NCBI GenBank assembly: GCA_905235575.1
Contig: CAJOLZ010000017.1
Span: forward strand, 1 to 64,000
Direction of reading: 5' to 3'
Origin: an uncultured Bacteroidaceae bacterium
Lineage (GTDB): Bacteria; Bacteroidota; Bacteroidia; Bacteroidales; Bacteroidaceae
Length of the DNA stretch: 64,000 bases
This document shows, piece by piece, positions 15,758 to 23,795 of the stretch. The position numbers and the translations under genes are program-made. Below the pieces are notes generated by a model. That model was not told where the DNA came from. It ran no database searches and worked only from the letters and a program-made list of their open reading frames with translations. Every line of letters begins with the position of its first letter. The first letter of the stretch is position 1.

Positions 15758-16042
15758 ATGAAACGAAACACGATGATTCTGACTTTTGTACTCGTCTCCA
15801 TTATGGGGATGGCGAAGGACATAAAGACTGTTGTGGTGACCACCTCGCCGCAGATGCACTGCGAGAATTGCGAGAAGAAGATTAAGAACAACCTGCGCTT
15901 CGAGAAAGGAATCAAGAAGATTGAAACGAACGTGGAGAAACAGACGGTCACCATAAACTATGATGCCGACAAGACCTCCGAGGAGAAGGTGCTGAAAGGT
16001 TTCGAAAAATTCGGCTACACGGCCAAACCCGTCAGGAAGTAA
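15758..16042 (+). CDS. Secreted heavy-metal-associated (HMA) domain protein
   Basis: A 94-aa protein with a short signal peptide (MILTFVLVSIMGMA) and a single HMA domain. The metal site is M-H-C-E-N-C, followed by the usual beta-alpha-beta-beta-alpha pattern ending in FEKFGYTA. MerP/CopZ-like proteins bind Cu(I), Hg(II) or Zn(II) through the two cysteines. Export puts it in the periplasm, where it could hand metal to or from the preceding TonB receptor. The two genes are 21 bp apart and share one promoter. Its end lies 7 bp from the convergent tatC stop with no terminator between them. Confidence 0.9.
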   Translation: MKRNTMILTFVLVSIMGMAKDIKTVVVTTSPQMHCENCEKKIKNNLRFEKGIKKIETNVEKQTVTINYDADKTSEEKVLKGFEKFGYTAKPVRK

Positions 16043-16049
16043 TCCTCTC

Positions 16050-16889
16050 TCAACTCTCTGTCACAGGCGTATCCTCCTGCTCTTCCTCTGCTTCGACCTC
16101 GTCTTTCTTGACTAACAGAATTGAAAGTTCATAAAGCAGATAGAGTGGAATGAAGACCACCATCAGTGTGAAGGGATCGCCGCTGGGCGTGATGATGGCC
16201 GAGAGGACGAGCAAGCCCACGATGGCATGACGCTTGTACTCGCGCAACATACCCTTGCGCAACAATCCGAGCGACGATAGAAGCCATGCCAACAGCGGCA
16301 TCTCGAAAACAATGCCCATGACAATGATGAGCATCGTGAAATTGCCGATGTAGTTGGAGAGATTGATCTGATTCGTGATGTTGGGGCTCAGCGTGTATTC
16401 GGCGAGAAAACGGAATGTGAAAGGGAATACCAGCAGATATCCCACGGCACAACCAATGAAAAACATCACCGTTCCACCCAGAAATGCCGGGCGAATGTGA
16501 CGTATCTCGTTTTCGAAGAGAGCTGGCTTGATGAAGCGCCACACTTCGTAGATAATGTAGGGGAAAGTGACAATGGCAGCCATGTAGAACGAGGTCTTGA
16601 TGTGTATCATGAAAGGACCTGTGACCTCGATGTTGATTATATCGACCTTGAAGTCGGAGTTGAATTTAATAAGCCCGTGACTGATGGCTGTCAGCCCACG
16701 ATAAACGAAAAAGTCGCTCGACGTGGCCGCCATCACAAAATCGTCAAAGATATGCGGCATGGCCCAAAACCACAGACCGAAAGCCACGAACATCACACAG
16801 GCGATGCGAAACAATGCCCATCTGAGAACCTCGAGATGATCCCAGAACGACATGTTCTCGCCTAATAATTCTTCTGTTTCTTCTGCCAT
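16050..16889 (-). CDS. tatC: Sec-independent protein translocase TatC
   Basis: A 279-aa inner-membrane receptor of the twin-arginine translocon. It opens with the conserved cytoplasmic segment MSFWDHLEVLRWALFR and has six predicted membrane helices. FPYIIYEVWRFIKPALFENE and ITPSGDPFTLMVVFIPLYLLYE are diagnostic. An acidic tail (EVEAEEEQEDTPVTES) ends it. It lies at the 3' end of a leftward cluster that contains tatA and a Tat substrate, but a hairpin terminator (16916-16955) separates it from the preceding gene. No independent TAnnTTTG promoter is visible, so it may be expressed by read-through. No tatB is seen, as is usual in Bacteroidota. Confidence 0.96.
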   Translation of the reverse strand: MAEETEELLGENMSFWDHLEVLRWALFRIACVMFVAFGLWFWAMPHIFDDFVMAATSSDFFVYRGLTAISHGLIKFNSDFKVDIINIEVTGPFMIHIKTSFYMAAIVTFPYIIYEVWRFIKPALFENEIRHIRPAFLGGTVMFFIGCAVGYLLVFPFTFRFLAEYTLSPNITNQINLSNYIGNFTMLIIVMGIVFEMPLLAWLLSSLGLLRKGMLREYKRHAIVGLLVLSAIITPSGDPFTLMVVFIPLYLLYELSILLVKKDEVEAEEEQEDTPVTES

Positions 16890-16915
16890 CTTCAGTTTAG
16901 CGTAACGATATAAAA

Positions 16916-16955
16916 ATTATGGGCTGCAGGACATTATCAACCTGCAACCCATAAT
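16916..16955 (-). terminator. Hairpin between the TIM-barrel gene and tatC
   Basis: ATTATGGGTTGCAGG pairs with CCTGCAGCCCATAAT (one mismatch) around a 10-nt loop and is followed on the minus strand by TTTTTAT. Confidence 0.75.
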
Positions 16956-16969
16956 GAAAGTATACAATC

Positions 16970-17857
16970 TTATTTGCTGTACGAAGGTTTCACGAACTTG
17001 GCTGCCTTCAGGTAGTCAATGCTCTCCTTCATGCCGTCCAGGATGCTGGGCTTGTTGCTTCCCTCCAACTCAACAACCAGATACTTCATACCTGCTTTTT
17101 CGACATTGTTGAAGATGGCATCAAAACCAACCATACCGCTCTGACCAAGTTCTCTGTGGTCCTTGATGTGCAGCAGGGTAAAGCGGCCGGGGTATCTGTT
17201 GAAGTAATCCACGGGACTAACCTGTCCGCGAACAGCCCAATAAACGTCCATCTGGAAGAACAACTTGTCGGCATCGGTATGTTCTACCATGTAGTCATAC
17301 CAAACCTTGCCTTCCACCTTGTTGAACTCGTGGCTGTGGTTGTGGTAGCCATACTTCATACCGGCAGCATTGACCTTTTGGCCGACTGCGTTCATGTATT
17401 TGCAGATGATGTCGGCTTCCTTCAGCGTTCTTGGGAAGTTTACACCGGGATTGACGATGAACTTCATGCCTGCACGCTTATGGCAGTCGATACACTGGTC
17501 CCACCATTTGAGTGCTTCACTGAAGTCTCCGCTGGCGAGTTCCTGCTCGCTCAGGTTGTGTCCAACATGGCTGGACAGCACTTCCATACCGGACTCTTCG
17601 ATGGCTGCCTTGTATTCTTCGGGACTAAGTCCATAAAGCTTGCCATTGTCGTAGTTGGCAGCTTCGGTCGAGGTGTATCCCATAGCAGCGAGCTTGGCAA
17701 GCACTTCCTTGTGGTTCTGTGCAAATCTCTGGGGATTGCCGATGAGCTCGCGAACGCTGTACATCTGGAAGCTGACCTCTTTCTTCTTTGCATCTGCATT
17801 GGTGCTATAGCCAATGAAGGCAACAGCCATGCAGACTATCATAAGAATCTTTTTCAT
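16970..17857 (-). CDS. Exported sugar phosphate isomerase/epimerase-like TIM-barrel protein
   Basis: A 295-aa protein with a signal peptide (MKKILMIVCMAVAFIGYSTNADA) and an AP-endonuclease-2-type TIM barrel. Metal-binding positions are suggested by SSHVGHN, YHNHSHEF, QMDVYWAVRGQV and LLHIKDH. Cytosolic relatives (IolE, xylose isomerase-like) isomerise or dehydrate keto-sugars. In this operon it follows DUF1080 and Gfo/Idh genes by 21 and 44 bp total spacing, so a role on 3-keto-sugars made by those enzymes is plausible. The exact reaction is unknown. The start gives a standard signal peptide. Confidence 0.85.
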   Translation of the reverse strand: MKKILMIVCMAVAFIGYSTNADAKKKEVSFQMYSVRELIGNPQRFAQNHKEVLAKLAAMGYTSTEAANYDNGKLYGLSPEEYKAAIEESGMEVLSSHVGHNLSEQELASGDFSEALKWWDQCIDCHKRAGMKFIVNPGVNFPRTLKEADIICKYMNAVGQKVNAAGMKYGYHNHSHEFNKVEGKVWYDYMVEHTDADKLFFQMDVYWAVRGQVSPVDYFNRYPGRFTLLHIKDHRELGQSGMVGFDAIFNNVEKAGMKYLVVELEGSNKPSILDGMKESIDYLKAAKFVKPSYSK

Positions 17858-17878
17858 TTTGTTTCCTTAATTAAATTG

Positions 17879-18739
17879 TTATTTGAGCTCTTTCACGCGG
17901 ATGTTGCGATACCAAACCTCGTCGCCGTGGTCCTGCATGCCGAAGTAGCCGGCATCCTTTCCACAGTCCTTCATTATCTCATAAGCCAGAGGCCAGTTCT
18001 TTTGGCTGAACTTTGATGTCTGGATGAGGTCAACCCAGGACTGGTCGGCCAGGGTATAGCTGAGCACCTTTACTCCGTTCTGGTAGTGGGTAACCTTGCC
18101 GTTCTTCACAACAATCTTCACTTTGTTCCACTGACCTGCTGGGTTAGCGTTCTGAGGCTTAGCAATAATCATGTCGTAGAGACTTGAACTCTGACGTATG
18201 CCGAGTGTAGCACCGAGCTTGGCATCGGGGTGACGCTCGTTATCAAGCACCTGGCATTCAGGACAGCTGATGTAGATGGGCTGATAGTTGAGCTTGCCAC
18301 GGTTGTCGATGGTCTGCGTGATGGTCACGTTGCCAGCCTTGGTCTCTTCGGTCTTTGGCGCGTCATTGTTGATTGTTGCAGTCTCTTTGCCGAGGTAGAA
18401 GATGCCGGAGTTGCCTCCTTCGCAGATCTTCCACTCGATGTCGAACTCAAAGTTCTTGAACTTGTGGGCAAAGATAACATCGCCACCTTCACCAGCACCA
18501 CGTCCTTTGAAGTGGAGTGTACCATCCTGAATTTCCCATTTGTTGGGCAGATGGTCCTTGCCGTAGCCACGCCAACCATTGAGGCTGGTACCGTCAAAAA
18601 GGATATAGAATCCGTCTTTGTCCACCTTCAGTGTATTCAGGTCGACTTGAGGGTTCTCTACGATGACGTACTGAGGCTGTGCCTGTACGCCCGCAGCAAC
18701 AGCGAGTGCTGTTGCTGCGAGGATGTTTCTGAGTTTCAT
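17879..18739 (-). CDS. DUF1080 (3-keto-disaccharide hydrolase-like) secreted protein
   Basis: A 286-aa protein with a signal peptide (MKLRNILAATALAVAAGVQA) and a concanavalin-like beta-sandwich. The DUF1080 signature is FDGTSLNGWRGYG, then KWEIQDGTLHF, FEFDIEWKICEGGNSGIFY, GQWNKVKIVVKNGKVTHYQN and IRVKEL. DUF1080 proteins have been linked to hydrolysis of 3-keto-glycosides. It sits between a Gfo/Idh oxidoreductase and a sugar-isomerase-like protein with 20-25 bp gaps, consistent with one pathway. All three carry export signals, so they probably act together in the periplasm. Confidence 0.88.
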   Translation of the reverse strand: MKLRNILAATALAVAAGVQAQPQYVIVENPQVDLNTLKVDKDGFYILFDGTSLNGWRGYGKDHLPNKWEIQDGTLHFKGRGAGEGGDVIFAHKFKNFEFDIEWKICEGGNSGIFYLGKETATINNDAPKTEETKAGNVTITQTIDNRGKLNYQPIYISCPECQVLDNERHPDAKLGATLGIRQSSSLYDMIIAKPQNANPAGQWNKVKIVVKNGKVTHYQNGVKVLSYTLADQSWVDLIQTSKFSQKNWPLAYEIMKDCGKDAGYFGMQDHGDEVWYRNIRVKELK

Positions 18740-18762
18740 TGTTATCAGTTGTAACGATGTAA

Positions 18763-20286
18763 TTATGCGGGCATGTCAGGCAGAACATAGCCGTTCTGGT
18801 ATTTCGGCTTGATGAGTTCTGCAGCAAACTCGCGTGCGTTGACAGGTTCTGTATAGGTCTTGTTGAACGTAGGATGTCCATCGTGAATGGAGAAACCATC
18901 CTTGAGCATGGCGCGAACGGTAGCCTTCTCGGGAATGTTGGTGAAGCGCATGTTCTCGCCATCCCAATCCAGTGTCTGGTTCAGACCCTGCAGACGTGTT
19001 GCGACAACGCCCATTGCTACCATCTCGTTGAATGGGCCAGCCTCGCTGAAATCGGAAGCAGTCTTAACCCAATCGGTCTTGCCGGCACGGATTTCCTTGA
19101 TGGCGCGGATCCAGTCGCGCTGATGGCTTTCGGTGACACGACGGCAAACCTTGGGAGCATTGGGAACACGTCCGCTTACGAGGTAAGGTCTTTCACCGTA
19201 GCAACCTACGATAAGAATGTCCTTTGTACCATAGAAGATGGCGCCACCACCGCTGATGTTAAGGTCTTTGCCAACAGCCAGTCCATCGGGACGGAAGGGG
19301 ATGATACCACCATCGCTCCATGTAACCACCACCTCGGGCATTGCTACCTTAGGACGGTTGGGACGTGCGGGATAGGTCAGTTTAACAACCTGTGCGCTGG
19401 GGCAGCAGTCGGACATCAGAGGAGTTGAACTTCCTTCAGCCTTGATGGGATAGCCAAGGTCGAGAGCCTTGAATACGGGATGCAGGATGTGGCAAGCCAT
19501 GTCACCCAGAGCACCTGTACCGAAGTCCCACCATCCGCGGAAGTTCCAGGGGTGATAGATTGAGTTGTATGGACGCTTGGGGGCCGGGCCGATGAAAGCA
19601 TCCCAGTTCAGTGTGCTGGGAATCTCGTGAACCTCTTCGGGACGCTCCAAACCTTGCGGCCAGATAGGACGGTCGGTGAAAGCATCTACGCGTGTTACCT
19701 CGCCAATTTCGCCGTTCCAGATCCATTCGCATACCAGATTCACACCTTCGCCGCTGGAGCCTTGGTTACCCATCTGGGTAGCCACGTTTGCCTTGGCTGC
19801 CAGTTTGGTCAGCAGACGTGATTCGTAAACGGTACGGGTCAGAGGCTTCTCGCAATATACATGCTTGCCTGCTGCAAGAGCCTCAGCGCAGATGATGGCG
19901 TGTGTGTGGTCGGCAGTACCGCAGATAACTGCGTCGGCCTGGTCCAACAACTCCGCATACATCTTCTTGTAGTCGTTGTAAATCTTCATGTTGGGGAAGA
20001 GCTTCTGATACTCGTCCAGGACAGCCTTAGCATATTTGTGGTCCACGTCGCACATGCCGATGAACTCAATATCGTCGTAGATTTCGTTTCTTCCTTTGTA
20101 GGTTACGCCGTTGATGTCTGCATGACCGCGGCCACCTACACCTACACCGAGGAGTTTGATCTTACCGGTTTGTACGTTTTTCTTTGTTGTCTTAGCCTTA
20201 CCGAGCATGTCGGTGGGAGCCATTGCGAATGCAGCTGTTGCTGCTGTTCCAGCCTTCAGGAAGGAACGTCTTGACATTTTGTCCAT
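18763..20286 (-). CDS. Gfo/Idh/MocA family oxidoreductase with Tat signal
   Basis: A 507-aa NAD(P)-dependent oxidoreductase. The N-terminus MDKMSRRSFLKAGTAATAAF is a textbook twin-arginine signal (SRRSFLK) with cleavage expected near residue 29-35, so the folded, cofactor-loaded enzyme is exported by the Tat system. The Rossmann motif GVGVGGRGH follows, then the catalytic EKP motif in HVYCEKPLTRT and the C-terminal GFO_IDH_MocA substrate domain (IYHPWNFRGWWDFGTGALGD). Known relatives oxidise sugar hydroxyls, including C3 of glycosides. It lies 36 bp downstream of tatA, so the translocon component and its likely cargo are co-expressed. Confidence 0.92.
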   Translation of the reverse strand: MDKMSRRSFLKAGTAATAAFAMAPTDMLGKAKTTKKNVQTGKIKLLGVGVGGRGHADINGVTYKGRNEIYDDIEFIGMCDVDHKYAKAVLDEYQKLFPNMKIYNDYKKMYAELLDQADAVICGTADHTHAIICAEALAAGKHVYCEKPLTRTVYESRLLTKLAAKANVATQMGNQGSSGEGVNLVCEWIWNGEIGEVTRVDAFTDRPIWPQGLERPEEVHEIPSTLNWDAFIGPAPKRPYNSIYHPWNFRGWWDFGTGALGDMACHILHPVFKALDLGYPIKAEGSSTPLMSDCCPSAQVVKLTYPARPNRPKVAMPEVVVTWSDGGIIPFRPDGLAVGKDLNISGGGAIFYGTKDILIVGCYGERPYLVSGRVPNAPKVCRRVTESHQRDWIRAIKEIRAGKTDWVKTASDFSEAGPFNEMVAMGVVATRLQGLNQTLDWDGENMRFTNIPEKATVRAMLKDGFSIHDGHPTFNKTYTEPVNAREFAAELIKPKYQNGYVLPDMPA

Positions 20287-20322
20287 AGTTCTTAGAAGTT
20301 AGTTAAAAGGTTTATATTAGGA

Positions 20323-20550
20323 TTATTTCTCTTCCTTGTTGTAGTTTTCTTCAGGTTTCTTTTCGCTGGGTTGTTCTGTAATCTCCTTCTCGATTTCGTT
20401 CATGCCCTGCTTGAAACTGTTTACGCCTTTGCCTATCCCGCGCATCAGTTCGGGAATCTTCTTGCCGCCGAAGAGAAGCAAAACTACCAAACAGATGAGT
20501 ATTAACTCGCCTGTTCCCAGGTTACCGATGAATAAAAGATTTTGTGTCAT
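20323..20550 (-). CDS. tatA: Sec-independent protein translocase TatA/E
   Basis: A 75-aa protein with one N-terminal membrane helix ([20 protein letters not shown]), the conserved [16 protein letters not shown] hinge and amphipathic helix, and a charged tail. It forms the pore of the twin-arginine translocon with TatC (16050-16889). It is placed between two Gfo/Idh genes with gaps of 24 and 36 bp, an arrangement that ties export capacity to the Tat-signal oxidoreductase. Confidence 0.95.
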   Translation of the reverse strand: MTQNLLFIGNLGTGELILICLVVLLLFGGKKIPELMRGIGKGVNSFKQGMNEIEKEITEQPSEKKPEENYNKEEK

Positions 20551-20574
20551 TTCTCTCTTTCTGTTTATTCGTTT

Positions 20575-21645
20575 TTATTTGTGTTTGAGCAGTCCGTACC
20601 CGTTGGTTTGGTGTGCTCGTCTCTCATGTATCTCGTTCAGTGTGTCCAGCGTACCGATTGGCGGCAGGTCGTGCTGTCGTGCATCGTCCAGCATCTTCCA
20701 CGCATATTCGCTCGCTTTTGCTGCATCGCGGAAGGTCGGCAATTGACCGTTGCGCTTGCCTGTCAGGATAGATTCTGCCATCACCCGGCACAGCACGTCG
20801 ATGCATTTGTCTCCGTAAGGTTTCTCCACCACTTCGGTCACGTTGACTCCGTGTTTCTCCACTACGGCCGTCTTGAAGTCGTGATGCATTCGCACGAAGC
20901 CTTTTGTCCCGATGAGCTCCATATAGGAGTTGTGTGTCTGGTCTTTGGCCAACTGTCCGTAGACAAAACCTTGTGTCACGTCATATACGATGCCGTTCTC
21001 GAACGTGCCGTGGCATTGCAGCCACCAAGGGTCTTTATAACTCCACATTCGTACGGCCTGAGCGTGCCCCGTCTTGTATTCCGAATCGGCAAACCATCGG
21101 CAGATGTCAACGTAGTGCATGCCGCAATCGTGAAACGAGGGCCCTTCGAATTCAAGTCCTTCGCCCGGAGTCAAGCCAGGTGTCATGTGGCAGATGCGTA
21201 TGATGGCCAGTTCTCCGATTTCTCCCGTTGCCACAAAGTCTTTCATCTCGTGGGTGTACCATGCATTTCTCAGAAAGAGGTTCACGGTGGAGAACTTGTC
21301 AGTCTGCTCTCCCATTTCCACGACCTTCCATTCTTCTGGCAGTTGGAATGCGAGCGGTTTTTCGCATATCACATGTTTGCCTGTGGCGAATGCTTTGCGG
21401 ATTCGTTCGGGGCGGCTGTCTGCCAGTGCATACACTCCCAGACATTCCACTTCCGGATCTTGAAATATGATATCGTCGTTTGTCGTGAACGTGGCTTCGG
21501 GAGCCATCGCCGCTGCCACTGCAGCTTTTTCGGGGTCTATGTCGCAAATGTACTTTACGTCCCAATACTCACTTCGGAGCAATTCTTTCAGGTGTTTCTG
21601 CCCCATACGCCCCAAACCGATTACGCCAATCTTAATTTGTCTCAT
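20575..21645 (-). CDS. Gfo/Idh/MocA family oxidoreductase, cytoplasmic
   Basis: A 356-aa protein without an export signal. The Rossmann fold opens at once with IKIGVIGLGRMGQKH, and the catalytic motif is HVICEKPLAFQ. The C-terminal domain binds the substrate. It is the first gene of the leftward sugar/Tat operon. With its exported paralogue it could form an oxidation/reduction pair on the two sides of the inner membrane, one making and one reducing a keto-sugar. The substrate is not readable from sequence. Confidence 0.9.
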   Translation of the reverse strand: MRQIKIGVIGLGRMGQKHLKELLRSEYWDVKYICDIDPEKAAVAAAMAPEATFTTNDDIIFQDPEVECLGVYALADSRPERIRKAFATGKHVICEKPLAFQLPEEWKVVEMGEQTDKFSTVNLFLRNAWYTHEMKDFVATGEIGELAIIRICHMTPGLTPGEGLEFEGPSFHDCGMHYVDICRWFADSEYKTGHAQAVRMWSYKDPWWLQCHGTFENGIVYDVTQGFVYGQLAKDQTHNSYMELIGTKGFVRMHHDFKTAVVEKHGVNVTEVVEKPYGDKCIDVLCRVMAESILTGKRNGQLPTFRDAAKASEYAWKMLDDARQHDLPPIGTLDTLNEIHERRAHQTNGYGLLKHK

Positions 21646-21705
21646 CTCTTACCTTTATTTCAGTCTTATTTGCTTCGTATGGGCATTTTGCACCTATTTT
21701 CCTCT

Positions 21706-21713
21706 CAAATTTA
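21706..21713 (-). promoter_or_regulatory. -7 element of the Gfo/Idh-tat operon
   Basis: TAAATTTG on the minus strand, 60 bp before the first ATG. A GTTG 16 bp further upstream is a poor -33 match. Confidence 0.45.
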
Positions 21714-21801
21714 CAACTTTTTATCCATACAACCTCGCACGGCTACTTATATTTAAGGTTTCTTAACATAATTGTTGCATCATTTCTTTTGTAAGAACAA
21801 A

Positions 21802-21841
21802 CAAAAAAGGGAACGAGCTTTTTTCGGCGCGTCCCCTTTTC
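21802..21841 (-). terminator. Intrinsic terminator of the TPR gene at 21.9-23.3 kb
   Basis: On the minus strand AAAAGGGGACG and CGTTCCCTTTTTT pair around a 13-nt loop, ending in a T run. Confidence 0.75.
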
Positions 21842-21864
21842 GGTATTTGTATTCAGCTGATGGC

Positions 21865-23289
21865 TTATTTTTTCACACCATGTGTCCAGAAATCTTCCTC
21901 GGCTTTCTTGCGTGCCATGTATGCTTCGTATTCCTTGCGTGCACGGTCGTTGGCAGCCTGATTTGCCTGTACTCGCTGTATGTTTTCTTTCAGACGGTTT
22001 GCAGTACCGCTCACTGCGATGTCGGCTGTTGCAGCCTTTGAGCAGAAATCTACAGCCTCGTTATATTGACCCAGTTGTGCATATACGTTGGCTTCTTTCA
22101 GGTAAGCCTTGCCTGCCAGGTCGGCGTTGTATCCGATGGCACGTTCTGCATAGGTGAGTGCGCCGGTGTAGCTCTTGCTCTTGATGAGGCTGTTCGAGAT
22201 GTTCAGGCAGATGATACCGCGGTTGGCGTCGCTTGAACTCAACTCGAGGGCTTTTTCGTAGTATTCCAGCATCTTCTCTGCCTCGTTGGCCTGCTGAGCT
22301 TTCTGGGCCAGACCGATGGCGCTGGTGTATGTAGGTTGGATGGCATAGGCAGCCTCGGCATACTGATAGTAGATATCACTGTTGTCGCAGTCGTTGTTAG
22401 CCATCACGGTGAGAGCGCTGTTCAGCTTGCTGATATCCTCCTTGTAGGTGTCAAACTTCTTTGTGTATATGTTTACAATCTGTGCACTGTCGGCAGCACC
22501 GCTTTCAGCGAACATTTTCTCGATGAGAGCCAGAGGACCGTCATAGTCGTTCAGCAGTTTGTCGGCTTTCTCGTTTTCGCCGGCAGATTTAGCTTCCTTA
22601 GCCAGCTGGAGCATCTTTTCGCAGGCGTCTTTCGAGTCGAGGTAGTCCTGCAGGTATTGCTCGCGCAGGGTGTTGGGCGCGCTCTTATACATGGCATCAC
22701 TTGTCATGAAGAAGTTCTGGAGCACGGTGCCTGGAATTTCGCGCCCGCCCTTTTCGTTAATCATGGTGATGGCCTGACGGTAGTTTGCATAGCTCTTGTT
22801 GAGCGTGTAGCCCGAACCTTCGACGTTGGGTGCTGTCCAGTTGTAGTAGTCGGCCTTCACTGAGAGTACGTCGCCCAGGGTAGAGGTGGTGTTGGCAAAG
22901 GTGTTGATGACGTTGATGTTCTTCTCGCGTGTGTCGAAGAGGCTCATCATTTCGTTGAAGTATTGGAGCTTCTTTTCCTTATTCTGCTCTCCCTGAATCA
23001 GGTAGTAGAACATCACGGGCCCCTGTGTATAGATACCGTTGACGGCATAGGGCGCGTTCTTCATCAGCCAGCTGTAGTTTGTATAAGCTCCGGCCCAGTC
23101 TTGGCTTGTCAGACTTTGCTGGAAGAGTGCCACGTTGCTGCGTCCTATTTTTATGCTGTCCTCGTTGTTGTTGTTCGAGTAGCCGATGCGCTCATCGAGC
23201 GTCTTGCCGGTGAAGTCGAGGTCCTGTGCGCATACGGGAACAGCCAGAATGGCACAGAGGGTCAGAATGGAAAATTTTCTGGTTTTCAT
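21865..23289 (-). CDS. Secreted tetratricopeptide-repeat protein
   Basis: A 474-aa protein with a signal peptide (FSILTLCAILAVPVCAQ). The rest is helical, with TPR-like units most evident from residue 300 on (YYQYAEAAYAIQPTYTSAIG, AEKMLEYYEKALELSSSD, YTGALTYAERAIGYNADLAG, AYLKEANVYAQLGQYNEAV). The C-terminal 40 residues are charged and coiled-coil-like (RARKEYEAYMARKKAEE). TPR proteins act as protein-interaction scaffolds; in Bacteroidota many such periplasmic proteins are uncharacterised. It has its own promoter and terminator. It is similar in layout to the proteins at 52779-54098 and 54180-55433. Confidence 0.85.
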   Translation of the reverse strand: MKTRKFSILTLCAILAVPVCAQDLDFTGKTLDERIGYSNNNNEDSIKIGRSNVALFQQSLTSQDWAGAYTNYSWLMKNAPYAVNGIYTQGPVMFYYLIQGEQNKEKKLQYFNEMMSLFDTREKNINVINTFANTTSTLGDVLSVKADYYNWTAPNVEGSGYTLNKSYANYRQAITMINEKGGREIPGTVLQNFFMTSDAMYKSAPNTLREQYLQDYLDSKDACEKMLQLAKEAKSAGENEKADKLLNDYDGPLALIEKMFAESGAADSAQIVNIYTKKFDTYKEDISKLNSALTVMANNDCDNSDIYYQYAEAAYAIQPTYTSAIGLAQKAQQANEAEKMLEYYEKALELSSSDANRGIICLNISNSLIKSKSYTGALTYAERAIGYNADLAGKAYLKEANVYAQLGQYNEAVDFCSKAATADIAVSGTANRLKENIQRVQANQAANDRARKEYEAYMARKKAEEDFWTHGVKK

Positions 23290-23336
23290 CTTTTGGTTTG
23301 TTATCAGATAGAGTTATTTTGCTTAAATTTTTGCTG

Positions 23337-23367
23337 CAAAGATACGTTTTTTCTTTCAATTCACAAT
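23337..23367 (-). promoter_or_regulatory. Promoter of the TPR gene
   Basis: On the minus strand ATTG (23364-23367), 19 bp, TATCTTTG (23337-23344). Confidence 0.65.
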
Positions 23368-23397
23368 AACTCTTTTATAAAAAGGAATTAAAAAACG

Positions 23398-23592
23398 TTA
23401 ATCGTAGCTGTCGAGGTGCTCTATCTGGGGTGCGCCCAGCCGTTCGCGGTATTCACGACATATTCTTTTGGTGGCGGCCACTTGTTTGTCGCCGCGTATG
23501 CCGCAGGTGGCCACTACGGGATTATTGAACCATTGTTTGTAGGTGGCCCATTTGCATTGGATGCATTGTACGAATTCCGGGTTCTGTGCCAT
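23398..23592 (-). CDS. Small four-cysteine conserved-type protein, function unknown
   Basis: A 64-aa protein (MAQNPEFVQCIQCKWATYKQ...) with four cysteines at residues 10, 13, 30 and 45, spaced C-x2-C-x16-C-x14-C. Such spacing could bind zinc or an iron-sulfur cluster; no family was recognised. It has a textbook promoter (23627-23657), which supports it as a real gene. There is no export signal, so it is expected in the cytoplasm. It is monocistronic. Confidence 0.72.
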   Translation of the reverse strand: MAQNPEFVQCIQCKWATYKQWFNNPVVATCGIRGDKQVAATKRICREYRERLGAPQIEHLDSYD

Positions 23593-23626
23593 TTCTCTCT
23601 GGTGTTTCGGATTGTTTTTTTCTGTG

Positions 23627-23657
23627 CAAAATTACGTAAAATCGGGCGCAAGACAAA
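23627..23657 (-). promoter_or_regulatory. Promoter of the four-cysteine small protein
   Basis: On the minus strand TTTG (23654-23657), 19 bp, TAATTTTG (23627-23634). Confidence 0.7.
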
Positions 23658-23779
23658 AGAATCCGCATTCTTTTTTATAAATCAAGATTGCTCTCCAGCT
23701 GTTCATTATGAATTGTGAATTATAAGTTACGAATTGAAAAAACCGCTCCGTCTCTGTGTTTTATGTCGATTATTATATG

Positions 23780-23787
23780 TAATTTTG
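23780..23787 (+). promoter_or_regulatory. -7 element of the Ca/Na antiporter gene
   Basis: TAATTTTG ends only 8 bp before the ATG at 23796, implying a leaderless or nearly leaderless mRNA. Confidence 0.5.
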
Positions 23788-23795
23788 CGGCCGTT

